Source: Bacillus sp. FJAT-26390 (GTDB lineage Bacteria; Bacillota; Bacilli; Paenibacillales; Paenibacillaceae). Taken from it: DNA of 64,000 bases. Location: the NCBI RefSeq assembly GCF_001682865.1, contig NZ_MAQX01000011.1, positions 898,987-962,986 of the forward strand, read 5' to 3'. The notes below the pieces were generated by a model. That model made no database searches, had not been told where the DNA came from, and was given only the letters and a program-made list of their open reading frames with translations. Shown piece after piece: positions 1 to 9,155 of this stretch. The translations under genes and the position numbers were made by a program. Position 1 is the first letter of the stretch; each line of letters opens with the position of its first letter.

Positions 1-195
1 GCATAAGCTTAGTTTTGTGGAGCATTTACTACCTGAACGTCTTCGCAACAAAACTTGCTTCGAAAGCATAAGCTTCGTTTTGTGGAGCATTTACTACCTG
101 AACGTCTTCGCAACAAAACTTGCTTCGAAAGCATAAGCTTCGTTTTGTGGAGCATTTACTACCTGAACGTCTTCGCAACAAAACTTGCTTCGAAA
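1..195. repeat. three tandem copies of a 65-bp repeat
   Basis: Units start at 1, 66 and 131 with the same 65-bp period and are almost identical; the first differs by one base (agttttg versus cgttttg). Each unit begins GCATAAGCTT and ends AACTTGCTTCGAAA. The unit can fold partially because AAAACTTGCTT faces AAGCTTCGTTTT across unit borders. A small open frame runs through it but only encodes the repeat. A related motif (GCATAGGCTTAGTTT plus GCGAAGCAAAACT) occurs at 10288-10345. The array may continue left of the window. Confidence 0.9.
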
Positions 196-564
196 GCTAC
201 GCACATACGCGCTATCTCATTAAATAACAGGAAAAGCTCCAGCTAATTTGCTCATATCCAGCCTCATAGCGCACTTAACAGGACTTTCTCCCGCTAATTC
301 CGCTAAGATGGCCTTAAAATTAAGAAATCCCCCAAATTACATGGAGGATTTCCAGCTAATTGCATCTATACGCCGAGTAGAGGTTACATTAACAGGAGTT
401 TTTCCCGTTAACTCTCCCTCTCCCGCGCAGCTCTCTCGCCTTGCTAACGCCCGCATTCACGAACGCGCTATGCATCCATCCGCTGAACTATCTTCCCTTC
501 GACACTAAACCCGCCGCATAAGCAGCATTTTTCTAAACGATATAGTCAACAGGAGCAGCACCGG
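196..564. other. non-coding DNA with short dispersed repeat motifs
   Basis: No convincing gene. The stretch holds several degenerate copies of a motif like TTAACAGGAGTTTTTCCCGTTAA and GGATTTCCAGCTAAT, also seen at 15.12-15.33 kb. The open frame at 248-508 is made of these repeats and has no ribosome site. It is the region downstream of the exopolysaccharide operon; no clear terminator hairpin was found. Confidence 0.6.
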
Positions 565-1521
565 CTAGTTAGCTTCGTTACTCACCACTAATTGAGCCGA
601 CTTCACGCTGCTGGTCCATGTATTATAGTAATTCGAGTTTTTGCCGTATGAATTGTCGAGCAGCGTGTTAGGCTTGTCCATCAAGCAGGACAAAATATGT
701 CCATGCAGCCTTGAGGTTTGCACGACGCGGTAGCCGCTGAAGCGCTTGACTGCTTTATCGACCAAATAATCGGAATACTTGCCCCATATCGCCTGCATCG
801 GCAGCGGAACGCCGCTCTTGGTCATCATTTGTCCGATCACCCTAATCGACTTTTTCTCCACTCGGTTGTAGAGGGAAGCCCAGTCCAAATGATCGCCCCG
901 CCCTACCGCTTCAAAGCTCTCCTGCTCGCTCGTCTTCTCGATGTCGGTGCGGAAGAAGCAAAGCAGCTCCTTGCCCGGGCTGCTCTTCGGCAAAATCGGC
1001 CATAGCTGATGCGCCATGTCCGGCGATAAATAAACGCAGCATTTGTGAAATTTTTGCACCGCCAAATCATAGGTTAAGGTGTCCCGTACGAAGAGATGCG
1101 TATCCTTATGGCTATTGAAGAGGCGCGCTGTCCGCTCATACTCCGCATCGCTCTTAAAGTAAATCGTCTGCGGAAGCAATACGATCCGATGGTTTGGATA
1201 GCTGACAACGATCTTCTCACGCAGCTTCTGATGAACCGGATACAGATCGCCGAAGTTTCCTCCGCCCTGCAGCACGATAATCTGATCGTTTGGAATCGTC
1301 AGCTTGTCTGGAAAATCAAGGACGCTGTACCGCGCCGCAACGCGGATATGATTGTCTTTGAAAAAAGCCTCTGCCCCTTTCATAATCAGCAGATCCCCGC
1401 CATTGTTGTATACCGGATAATCGACATAATAAATGCTTGAGCCAGGCGGAATGACCTTCAGTATTTGGAGAAGCTGCCTCTTTAGACCCTCCATCGGGTG
1501 TATGTTCGTTTCCACTAGCAT
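565..1521 (-). CDS. polysaccharide pyruvyl transferase family protein
   Basis: 318 aa. Likely moves pyruvate from phosphoenolpyruvate onto a sugar of the exopolysaccharide repeat, as EpsO/CsaB-family enzymes do. Visible family marks are NNGGDLLIMKG near residues 40-50, the glycine-rich VLQGGGNFGDLYP near 85-95, and the C-terminal QTSRLHGHILSCLM with the conserved Arg-Leu-His-Gly. The start ATG lies just behind the stop of the flippase gene (TGAtATG) with AAGGAG about 9 nt upstream, so the two are probably translationally coupled. It is the last gene of the minus-strand exopolysaccharide operon. Family assignment is firm; the acceptor sugar is unknown. Confidence 0.85.
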   Translation of the reverse strand: MLVETNIHPMEGLKRQLLQILKVIPPGSSIYYVDYPVYNNGGDLLIMKGAEAFFKDNHIRVAARYSVLDFPDKLTIPNDQIIVLQGGGNFGDLYPVHQKLREKIVVSYPNHRIVLLPQTIYFKSDAEYERTARLFNSHKDTHLFVRDTLTYDLAVQKFHKCCVYLSPDMAHQLWPILPKSSPGKELLCFFRTDIEKTSEQESFEAVGRGDHLDWASLYNRVEKKSIRVIGQMMTKSGVPLPMQAIWGKYSDYLVDKAVKRFSGYRVVQTSRLHGHILSCLMDKPNTLLDNSYGKNSNYYNTWTSSVKSAQLVVSNEAN

Positions 1522-1522
1522 A

Positions 1523-2875
1523 TCAGCGCGCTCCTTTACGTTGTTTTTTCTCTTTCAAACGATTGATCAGAAAACGGAAATCATTTTTATCAAACAGCAT
1601 ATTGCTAAGCCTTACTTGAAAAATCAACCGCATCGACGTCATCGTTACCGCCATGCGGATGACAGCGCCGATCAATAAGGCGAGCGCGATGCCGTTCAGC
1701 CCATACAACGGCGTAAACACAAAAAACAAACCGATCGTTGCCGCCAAGGCAATCAACTGGCGCACCAGCACAAGCCCTGGCCGTCCCATCGCATTAAAAG
1801 CGGAGGCTAGAATCCAAGAGCCTCCTCCGAGAATGCATTCGATAGACAGCAGGTAGAAGGCATTGCTTGCTTCGAGGAACGGCGCTCCGAACAGGATGCC
1901 CATCAGATAACGGCCGATGAACATGCTCGGAATAACGACGATCGTCATCAGCAGCATCGATAACCGAAATGCCCTGCCAACCGTAGCGATAATGGCTGAC
2001 TTGTCCATGCCGGTTACCTTTGGAAACACAACATTCGTAATCGCCATCTGCACGACATTGAATACGCGAGACAGCGCATAAACGACCGTGTAAAGCCCAA
2101 GATCCCTCGCTGTCAGCATCGATAGAATGACGATTTTATCGAACTGCGAGTACAGCGTGCCGAGCAGCTCTACCCCGAATACCTTGCTGCCGTAGCCGAA
2201 CAGCGCCTTGGCCGCCAACCGATTGCCAAGCCCCTTCAGCCAGTTGATGCGGAGCGCATCCCTTATGCTGTATAAGGACCACGATACGACAAGCACGCTA
2301 GTCACAAGAAAGATGAGCGAAGCGTTCTGAAGACTTAAATCCCCGATCGCCCATAGCACCATGAGTCCCGCCAGGTTGAACAGCGGAACATATAAGCGTA
2401 CGCCGTTGTATACGTTGAACTTGCTTGTGCTCTGTGCCAGAGCCGATATTAAATTGATCGCAAGCAGGATCGGCAGCATGAGCACCGTATACCATCTAGC
2501 GATTTGAACGATGTCAGCGGGGTAATTGCCAAGCCAGACCGGCAGCCAAATCCAAGCAACCGCGCCAATGACGATGCTGACCGGAATTTGGAAGAGGAAG
2601 CCCGCCCTGACAAAATCGCCGCCGCTGCCTTTATTTTGTTTCATGTTATAAATAAGCGAGGTTGGCAAGCCGAACCCTACGAGACCAGCGAGCAGCGTCG
2701 GCCAAAATAAGATAGCTGAGAACTCGCCTTTCCCGACAACGCCGAACATGCGCGCCGTTACGATCGAGGTCAGCGTACTAATGACCATCACTAATAAATT
2801 AGTCGCGCTAGTCCGCATAATCGTCTGTACGAGTCCGTTGCCCTTCCAAGCTTTATGAATGGCAAGCTGTGACAT
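1523..2875 (-). CDS. polysaccharide flippase (Wzx/EpsK-like, MOP superfamily)
   Basis: 450 aa integral membrane protein with about 12-14 hydrophobic segments. Near the N terminus is a typical start of the oligosaccharide-flippase family (TSATNLLVMVISTLTSIVTA). It would flip the lipid-linked repeat unit across the membrane before polymerisation. ATG at 2875 is preferred over the TTG one codon upstream because AGGGG sits 8 nt before it. The basic C-terminal tail (RLKEKKQRKGAR) is cytoplasmic by the positive-inside rule. It lies between the GT2 and pyruvyltransferase genes with almost no spacing. Confidence 0.85.
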   Translation of the reverse strand: MSQLAIHKAWKGNGLVQTIMRTSATNLLVMVISTLTSIVTARMFGVVGKGEFSAILFWPTLLAGLVGFGLPTSLIYNMKQNKGSGGDFVRAGFLFQIPVSIVIGAVAWIWLPVWLGNYPADIVQIARWYTVLMLPILLAINLISALAQSTSKFNVYNGVRLYVPLFNLAGLMVLWAIGDLSLQNASLIFLVTSVLVVSWSLYSIRDALRINWLKGLGNRLAAKALFGYGSKVFGVELLGTLYSQFDKIVILSMLTARDLGLYTVVYALSRVFNVVQMAITNVVFPKVTGMDKSAIIATVGRAFRLSMLLMTIVVIPSMFIGRYLMGILFGAPFLEASNAFYLLSIECILGGGSWILASAFNAMGRPGLVLVRQLIALAATIGLFFVFTPLYGLNGIALALLIGAVIRMAVTMTSMRLIFQVRLSNMLFDKNDFRFLINRLKEKKQRKGAR

Positions 2876-2879
2876 CAAG

Positions 2880-3779
2880 TCAACCCCTACCGTTATATCG
2901 CAGGATGCCGACCAGCGATCCGTTGCGGTAACATATTTTCACAACCTGGCTAATGAATCTCTTAAAATGAAAGATAGACAGCAGCGACGTTCCGATCGCC
3001 TGAACCATTCGAATCGAATGCTTCACAACGGCAAGGATGCTTCGATCCTGCCGCTTCACTGCATCGCTGACTCCCTGCCAATAGATCCGCTTTAAAAACC
3101 ATTTTTTCGTCGTGCGCTCTTTGGCGATTTTGTGCTGGACGGGCGCGAACGGCGTATAGTACACCTTATAGCTCTCACGAATCCGTGCAATCAGCTCGCT
3201 CTCCTCGCTCGACAGCAGATTGTTGCCGACCCGTCCAAGATCCTCGCGGAAAGGCTTGAACTTCCGAAAGACGCTGGCTCGGAAAGCAACGTTAGCTCCG
3301 TATGGAATCGCCGGCGCCGGCATTTCCTTAATTTCATTCGAATAATCGAGAATCGTAAAAACCGAGCGATGCTCCTTCGGAATCCAATCGGGCTCCGCTG
3401 CTTCCCAGATCGGATCGATTTTGCCGCCTACGCAGCCGATCAGCGGATCGCTCTCGAAAACCTCCACAATTTGCCGCACCCAGTGGCGGGAGGCGATCGC
3501 ATCATCATCCAGGAAGAGAATATATTCGCCTCTCGCTTCCTTAATCGCCCGGTTGCGTGCCACCGATAACCCGAGCTTATCCTCAAAAATATAGCGCACG
3601 GCCGGACCATGAATCCGCGCCAGCCCGCCTACGACTTCTGCCGTATTGTCCGTCGAACGATTGTCGATGACGACAATTTCAATTTGCTCCCGCTCATAGC
3701 TTTGAGCAAGGACGCTTTCAATCGCTTCTCCCGTATCCTTTGCCCGGTTATGGGTGCAGATGGCCACCGTTACCTTCAT
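2880..3779 (-). CDS. glycosyltransferase family 2
   Basis: 299 aa GT-A fold enzyme. The N terminus reads VTVAICTHNRAKDTGEAIES and is followed by VVIDNRSTDNT; the DXD-type metal site is the LFLDDDA stretch near residue 93. It should add one sugar of the repeat unit on the cytoplasmic face. There is no membrane helix at the N terminus. It lies in the operon between a GT4 enzyme and the flippase. Donor and linkage cannot be read from the sequence. Confidence 0.88.
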   Translation of the reverse strand: MKVTVAICTHNRAKDTGEAIESVLAQSYEREQIEIVVIDNRSTDNTAEVVGGLARIHGPAVRYIFEDKLGLSVARNRAIKEARGEYILFLDDDAIASRHWVRQIVEVFESDPLIGCVGGKIDPIWEAAEPDWIPKEHRSVFTILDYSNEIKEMPAPAIPYGANVAFRASVFRKFKPFREDLGRVGNNLLSSEESELIARIRESYKVYYTPFAPVQHKIAKERTTKKWFLKRIYWQGVSDAVKRQDRSILAVVKHSIRMVQAIGTSLLSIFHFKRFISQVVKICYRNGSLVGILRYNGRG

Positions 3780-3782
3780 CCT

Positions 3783-4814
3783 TTATCCCCATCCTTGGTA
3801 AACGTTTTTTATCTTTTGCGCAATCGTGCTCCATTCGAGTTCCTTCAGCACCTCTTCATACTGCGGCGAGCGCTGCTCCCGCTTCACGTTCAAGGCTGCT
3901 TTCATCGCATTCTCCAAGCCGTTGTAATCATTCGGGTTGTAGCTCACGACCATGTCTTCCTTGAAGTACTCGTCGATAAAATCATTGTCCGGCATGACGA
4001 TCAGCTTTCGGAACGACAAGCCGAGAATCGCCGAGCCTGATGTCGTAATCTCCTTGTACGGCATGACCATCACGTCGACGGCGCTGATCAGATCGGCAAC
4101 CTCTTCATTTGGAATGAAGCGCAAATCCAAAATCATATTTTCCTTATCCTCTACACGCTTCAAATAAGACTCCATCTGCTTGTCCGCTTTGCCGGCTACG
4201 ATCAGATAGGACTGCTTCGTCTTCACCGCATTGAAAGCTTCTATTAAGTCCTCGACGCCTTTATAGGCTTTAATCGCGCCTAAGAACAAATAAATATCCG
4301 CATCCTCGCTAATGCCGTAAGCCTTCCTGCAATCGATGCCCTTTGGCTTATAAACGCCCAGATAATGTCCGTGCTTCACCACAAAAAGCTTGCTTGCCGG
4401 AACTCCGAATTCCATCATGACCTTTCGTTTGATCGACTCGGACGCTACCAGCAGCTTGCTGCAAAATTTGCAAATCAACCCGCGCATGAAGCGCTCCAGC
4501 TTCTTATATTTCACTTGATGCGGATACAGGTTATGAATCGTCCAGACAAGCTGCACCTTGCGCACCTTCAAATAAACCATCGTCATGAAAAAAATGAACG
4601 ATTTTACGATGAACAGCAGCAAATTGCGATTTTGATAGGCATGATGCATCCAGTGGATATGGACAATGTCTCCTGCTCTCGTCCCGCCGACCTTCAGCAT
4701 CAGCTTGCCATGCTTCAAATCCTTTACTTCCATACCTGCGCCGCTCAGCGAATTCGTTAACAAATCATTGTAAAAGTTCAAATCACTCGATTTTGGCCAC
4801 ATCCATACTTTCAT
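3783..4814 (-). CDS. glycosyltransferase, GT4/GT1-like (GT-B fold)
   Basis: About 343 aa. C-terminal Rossmann features include YLFLGAIKAYKGVEDLIEAF, VMVMPYKEITTSGSAILGLS and a conserved Glu-rich EELKE near the end. The second ATG (4814, MKVWMW) is chosen because GGGAG lies 8-9 nt upstream, whereas the first ATG (4820) is only about 3 nt from it. It is presumed to build the exopolysaccharide repeat. It follows the acetyltransferase gene after about 70 bp and is followed immediately by the GT2 gene. Confidence 0.83.
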   Translation of the reverse strand: MKVWMWPKSSDLNFYNDLLTNSLSGAGMEVKDLKHGKLMLKVGGTRAGDIVHIHWMHHAYQNRNLLLFIVKSFIFFMTMVYLKVRKVQLVWTIHNLYPHQVKYKKLERFMRGLICKFCSKLLVASESIKRKVMMEFGVPASKLFVVKHGHYLGVYKPKGIDCRKAYGISEDADIYLFLGAIKAYKGVEDLIEAFNAVKTKQSYLIVAGKADKQMESYLKRVEDKENMILDLRFIPNEEVADLISAVDVMVMPYKEITTSGSAILGLSFRKLIVMPDNDFIDEYFKEDMVVSYNPNDYNGLENAMKAALNVKREQRSPQYEEVLKELEWSTIAQKIKNVYQGWG

Positions 4815-4884
4815 CGCCATACGCTCCCTAGCCTAACCTGAATCATTGCCGCTGGATATTCCTCCAAAGCCGTTCCGCTCTCGA

Positions 4885-5457
4885 TCAGTTGTATCTGCGA
4901 ATCCATTCATTCGTTACCCGGAGCTCGCGAATCACCTTGGCAGGCGTGCCGCCTGCCAGCACATTTGCCGGAATATCCCGCGTTACGATGCTGCCTGCCG
5001 CAATGACCGAGCCTTGGCCAATCGTAACGCCCGGCAAAATCACGGCGCCGCGTCCGATCCAGACATTATCCGAGATGACAATGTTTTTGCTCACCGACCG
5101 GTCCTCCATGTCAACAGGATGAAAGTTCGTATCGATAATGTTCACCATCGGACCGATGATCGTGTTGCTGCCGATTCGGATCGACTGCGTGCAGCCGATA
5201 TCGAGGCCATAATTAAAAAACACGTTATCGCCAACCCACAGCTCAGCCTGCTTCTCGACCGTAATCGAAGACGGAAACGGCTTTCCTTGGAAGGAAACAT
5301 TTTTGCCGATATCAAATTTACCCTTGTTCTTCACATTAAGCTTCCCGGCTATTCTGCCAAGCCTGCCGACCGAGCTCGCCTTGATCGGAAGTACAGCCGC
5401 TCCCTTCAGAACGGCCAGCAGCTTGCCGAAGCTAATTTGACTGTATGCTGTACTCAT
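4885..5457 (-). CDS. left-handed beta-helix acyltransferase (hexapeptide repeat)
   Basis: 190 aa. Repeated hexapeptide turns run through the protein (IGSNTIIGPMVNIID, ISDNVWIGRGAVILPG, VTIGQGSVIAAGSIV) and end in the family's DIPANVLAGGTPAKVI loop. It probably O-acetylates a sugar of the exopolysaccharide using acetyl-CoA; the catalytic His is likely in DTNFHPVDM. The gene overlaps the 3' end of the upstream glycosyltransferase by 26 bp, and its start has AGGAGG a few bases upstream. Confidence 0.85.
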   Translation of the reverse strand: MSTAYSQISFGKLLAVLKGAAVLPIKASSVGRLGRIAGKLNVKNKGKFDIGKNVSFQGKPFPSSITVEKQAELWVGDNVFFNYGLDIGCTQSIRIGSNTIIGPMVNIIDTNFHPVDMEDRSVSKNIVISDNVWIGRGAVILPGVTIGQGSVIAAGSIVTRDIPANVLAGGTPAKVIRELRVTNEWIRRYN

Positions 5458-6583
5458 CCGTTCCTCCTGCCGCTTCCGGCTTCAAGTTTGGCGCGAGCAA
5501 ACGGCTGTAAGTGGACTCTACTTTTTTGGCAATCGTGCTCATGTTAAAATCGTTCATTACGCTGGTGTAACCGCGATTAGACATCTCCTGATGGTCGACG
5601 TTCTTGTCATATACCCGCTGGATCGTCTGATACAGCTCGTCTACATCGCCGTCCTTCACGATAAAGCCGCCATTCGTATGATGGATGATTTCTGGCGCTC
5701 CGCCGGAATCCGCTACGATAACAGGCGTTTCAACGAGCATCGATTCGATAATGACTCTGCCAAACGGCTCGTTAAGCGAGAAGTTGATCGTAAGATCACA
5801 TTCCTTCATGACATCAAGCGGTTTATTGCTGTAGCCATAGAAGATAACCTGATGCTCTAGTCCATAAGAGAGCACCTTCTGGATCATATCGTTGTAATAA
5901 CCATCCGACCCGTCAACGGAAGCGTCCCCTACGATAAGCAGCTTCCAGTTTTTCCGGTTGCTGTCGGCTAGTTTCTTGACGGCTTCAATCATGAGATGAT
6001 ACCTTTTCCATTCCACGATTCGGCCGAACGTGCCGATGACAAGCGTGTCATCCTCCATAAAAGTCCGGCTCTTCTTCGTCAAGGCAAGCTCAGGGTCAAC
6101 GCCATTGTAAATAATCGTTTTGTTGCTGCCTTGGATCGAGTTCGCCACAAAATGCGAGATGCAAATAACCCGGTCAAAGAAACGCGGAAGCACCTGATTG
6201 AACATGCGCAAATGCGTATAATCGCGGTGATGCCAGACCAGCTTGGATTTCGCCAGAAATTTTAGCGGAGCCGTGTACCACGGAGCCCGCCAGCCGTTGG
6301 CGTGCACGATGTCGATTTTATTTTTCCGAACGAATGACTTGATCTTAAGCACCGTTTCGATATAGCCTAAGCCAAACTTCTGCTTAATGCTGTTCAGATG
6401 CAGCGGGAAATGTACATATTCCGCACGGATCTCATGCAAATACGACGCATCGCCGGGGCTTAACAAGAAGATCCGGTATTTCGACGAGTCCAAATAATTG
6501 ATGAGATGGATGAGGCTCTGCTCGGCGCCGCCTTTTTTATCCGCATGGGTCACAAACATAACGTTAATTTTTCGCTTGTCCAT
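5432..6583 (-). CDS. glycosyltransferase, GT4 family
   Basis: 383 aa GT-B enzyme. N terminus INVMFVTHADKKGGAEQSL is the glycine-rich acceptor-side loop. The donor side has IGTFGRIVEWKRYHLMIEA, and NEPFGRVIIESMLVETPVIV carries the EX7E-type motif. It starts one base from the stop of the previous gene (TAATG), consistent with coupled translation. One of four GT4 enzymes in the operon; the sugar is not predictable. Confidence 0.87.
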   Translation of the reverse strand: MDKRKINVMFVTHADKKGGAEQSLIHLINYLDSSKYRIFLLSPGDASYLHEIRAEYVHFPLHLNSIKQKFGLGYIETVLKIKSFVRKNKIDIVHANGWRAPWYTAPLKFLAKSKLVWHHRDYTHLRMFNQVLPRFFDRVICISHFVANSIQGSNKTIIYNGVDPELALTKKSRTFMEDDTLVIGTFGRIVEWKRYHLMIEAVKKLADSNRKNWKLLIVGDASVDGSDGYYNDMIQKVLSYGLEHQVIFYGYSNKPLDVMKECDLTINFSLNEPFGRVIIESMLVETPVIVADSGGAPEIIHHTNGGFIVKDGDVDELYQTIQRVYDKNVDHQEMSNRGYTSVMNDFNMSTIAKKVESTYSRLLAPNLKPEAAGGTDEYSIQSN

Positions 6584-7752
6584 TACAGCACCTGCTTTAC
6601 TTTATAACTGTTATTTAAGGACTGAATAAACGACTTCAGCACCTCTTTATGGTTGTAATGCGTGCGCAAGAAGCTTTGCGACGACTCCAGCAGCGCCTTC
6701 GCCGCTTGCGGGTTATCGAACAGCTGCTTGATTTTCGCGTAAAATAGCTCCGGCCGGTCGGCGACCATAATATGCTCATTATCGACTAGCCCGGTTCCTT
6801 CATAGCCGATGGAGGTCGAGATGACCGGCAAGCCGTTCTGGATCGCTTCAATCGTCTTCAGCTTGACGCCCGCTCCGTTTTGCATCGGATTAACGAATAA
6901 ATAACCGCTTCTATAAATGTCGTCGAGGCTCTTCGGCGTATCATGCACGATCACGTTCGTCATATCGTACGGATCAAGCCAGCTTAAGCTCTGCTTTCTG
7001 CTGTTGCCTGCTATGATGAACTTGTACTCCGGCTCCTTCAGCATCAGCGGATGGATATGCTCGAGATACCACTGAATCGCCTCCCGGTTATTCGGCATAA
7101 ATAACGAACCAATAAATACGACATTTTTGTTTTGAAAATCACTGGATTCGAAGCTGACCTTCGAGACAGGCGGAGGCAGGAACAAGCTCTTTGCCGCTGG
7201 ATTTTGCTTTTGGAAATTTTCAAATTCTTTGCTCGATATAAACAAATATTTGTCGACCTTCTCGAGCATTCTTTTTTGCAAAATCGCGAACTTGCTGCTC
7301 TCCATGTGGTAATACATTTTATGGACGACGTTTTTGGTGCTTCTGGCAAGCGCCTTGAAGTAGACCGCTTCATCGTTGTGAACTCTTAGGATCGCCGTGT
7401 CTTGCCTGATCTTCGGATTTTGCAGCACCGGGTACACATAGTCGCCCTCAAGCAGCACATAATCGTAATCTCCTGACAGCTTGACGCTTCGCAGCTCGCT
7501 TCTGGACTGTACCTGCATCGGAATGACGTGGAGCAGATCCGCAAGCTTGCTTCTGCGATCGCAGAGTGTAATTTCTTCTACATAGTCATACACAGCTTCC
7601 ATTTCTTCCTTAGACGGCGTCTGCTTGCCGCATACGAGCAGATGAAGCTTCCAGCCGAGCTCAGCGAGCACCTTGATTCTGCCCCAAGTGTCGACTCTTC
7701 CGCCATGGTCGGCGGGATATGGAAAATCACTGCACACTACTAGCATTTTCAT
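6583..7752 (-). CDS. glycosyltransferase, GT4-like
   Basis: 389 aa. MKMLVVCSDFPYPADHGGR is the N-terminal glycine-loop region. The C-terminal half has VVFIGSLFMPNNREAIQWYL, FVNPMQNGAGVKLKTIEA and NGLPVISTSIGYEGTG, typical of GT4 enzymes of the sugar-transferase/PEP-CTERM-type subgroup. The start overlaps the stop of the polymerase gene as ATGA. A second ATG two codons in is possible. Presumed role: a sugar addition step for the exopolysaccharide. Confidence 0.85.
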   Translation of the reverse strand: MKMLVVCSDFPYPADHGGRVDTWGRIKVLAELGWKLHLLVCGKQTPSKEEMEAVYDYVEEITLCDRRSKLADLLHVIPMQVQSRSELRSVKLSGDYDYVLLEGDYVYPVLQNPKIRQDTAILRVHNDEAVYFKALARSTKNVVHKMYYHMESSKFAILQKRMLEKVDKYLFISSKEFENFQKQNPAAKSLFLPPPVSKVSFESSDFQNKNVVFIGSLFMPNNREAIQWYLEHIHPLMLKEPEYKFIIAGNSRKQSLSWLDPYDMTNVIVHDTPKSLDDIYRSGYLFVNPMQNGAGVKLKTIEAIQNGLPVISTSIGYEGTGLVDNEHIMVADRPELFYAKIKQLFDNPQAAKALLESSQSFLRTHYNHKEVLKSFIQSLNNSYKVKQVL

Positions 7753-9134
7753 TTGACTACCCCCGACCTTTTTGATGATTGGATTTCGTTCTTGCCTAGA
7801 AAAAGGCTAATAAAAGCAAACAGCAGCCATACCTCGTACTTGATTTCTAAGGTAACGAGAAGCATGGAGAATAAAATGAACACAAGCGCTAAAAAAAGAA
7901 TGGAGCTGGATTTTACTTTAATAATCAGGTTTTTGGCGAGCAGGTAGAAGAACAGCACCGAAAAAATTCCGCCGAACATCACCCACTGGAAAAAGCCTGA
8001 TTTAACGCCTAAGTTTTTATCCGAGCCCGAATATTGCAACAGCTCCCCCGCATTAATTTGGCTAATGCCAAACATGTTGTAGTAAAAATGGGACATCAAG
8101 CTAATCGAATCATTCACATACTTATCAAAATACATGAGGTATGCTCCTGTGCCGACCCCGAGCGGATTGTGAAGTACGGTGGCCAGCGAGATAATGATCG
8201 TTCCCATTCGCGTGTAGGAAGATGTGTAGTTTTCGATGTCATTGCTAAACGAGCTGACCAGCCCTGCCGAAAAGTTGGTAATGAACATGTACATGGCCAG
8301 TACGACTGAGATTAGCAAAATAAAGTTTTTCTTTTTTCGAAAATCCAAAAACTTGATCATCGTCACGACCAGCGTGAGCAAAATAATGATCATGAACCCT
8401 TTTGAACCCGTAATGAACACATAAAACAGAAAGAAGCTTGAAGCGTAAACAATGGACAGCGTTCTTCCAAAGCTGCTTAAATATTTGGTCAAATAAACGA
8501 GTATCGCAGAGTATACAACGACGATCGAGCCTGTCGTGCTGCTCTCCGAGGTTAACATTCTAACCCGCCAATAAGGATGGTTCCCTGAATGCAAATACGT
8601 AAAGGCGTTTGGCATGCTCATAAGCTCCAAAATCATAATGGCCGCAAGCAGCGTGACGACTGCAAGAAAGCAGCCATACAGCACTTTAAAGCTTTTGATC
8701 TTGGAAAATACGAGCTGCATATGCCTGATATAAAGCAGGATCAGCACAAAATAGATCAAAACCTTTATCGCTTTGCCAAGCAACCCCTCCGAGCCGAAGC
8801 TGTAGCTGCCCTGTATGAATTGAACGAGCAGGTAGACGATGCTGATAAAGCTCAAATAAAGGATAAAGCCGAACAGATACTTTTGCAGCACCGACCCATG
8901 CATCACCCTCTTATGTTTCGCAAGCATTGCAATCTCGCAAAACATAAACAGCGGCAGCATAAGAATAATAGGCGATCTGCCGATCTCACCGATCATATTG
9001 ACTAACGGGAAATCCTGATAGACGGTCAGCACCAGCAATAGGCTCAGGTAGATCGCCAAAAAGACCTGTTCCTTGCCCTCTTTCTTGGCTAATTTATCAT
9101 TAGTCGTAAGGTTGCTCTGCAAGTTTAGGCTCAT
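7749..9134 (-). CDS. Wzy/O-antigen-ligase-like polysaccharide polymerase
   Basis: 461 aa with about 11-12 hydrophobic segments and a large outer loop around residues 290-370, the layout of Wzy polymerases and WaaL-type ligases. It contains FITGSKGFMIIILLT and the loop residues RMGTIIISLATVLHNPLGVGTG. In a Wzy-dependent operon such a protein joins flipped repeat units outside the membrane. It overlaps the downstream GT4 gene by ATGA, and has GGAGAGAAG before its ATG. Confidence 0.8.
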   Translation of the reverse strand: MSLNLQSNLTTNDKLAKKEGKEQVFLAIYLSLLLVLTVYQDFPLVNMIGEIGRSPIILMLPLFMFCEIAMLAKHKRVMHGSVLQKYLFGFILYLSFISIVYLLVQFIQGSYSFGSEGLLGKAIKVLIYFVLILLYIRHMQLVFSKIKSFKVLYGCFLAVVTLLAAIMILELMSMPNAFTYLHSGNHPYWRVRMLTSESSTTGSIVVVYSAILVYLTKYLSSFGRTLSIVYASSFFLFYVFITGSKGFMIIILLTLVVTMIKFLDFRKKKNFILLISVVLAMYMFITNFSAGLVSSFSNDIENYTSSYTRMGTIIISLATVLHNPLGVGTGAYLMYFDKYVNDSISLMSHFYYNMFGISQINAGELLQYSGSDKNLGVKSGFFQWVMFGGIFSVLFFYLLAKNLIIKVKSSSILFLALVFILFSMLLVTLEIKYEVWLLFAFISLFLGKNEIQSSKRSGVVK

Positions 9135-9155
9135 CTTCTCTCCATCCCCGTAAAT

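Noticed and set aside
55..508. Two small open frames of 63 and 86 codons
   Set aside because: They are made of tandem or dispersed repeats and have no ribosome site.
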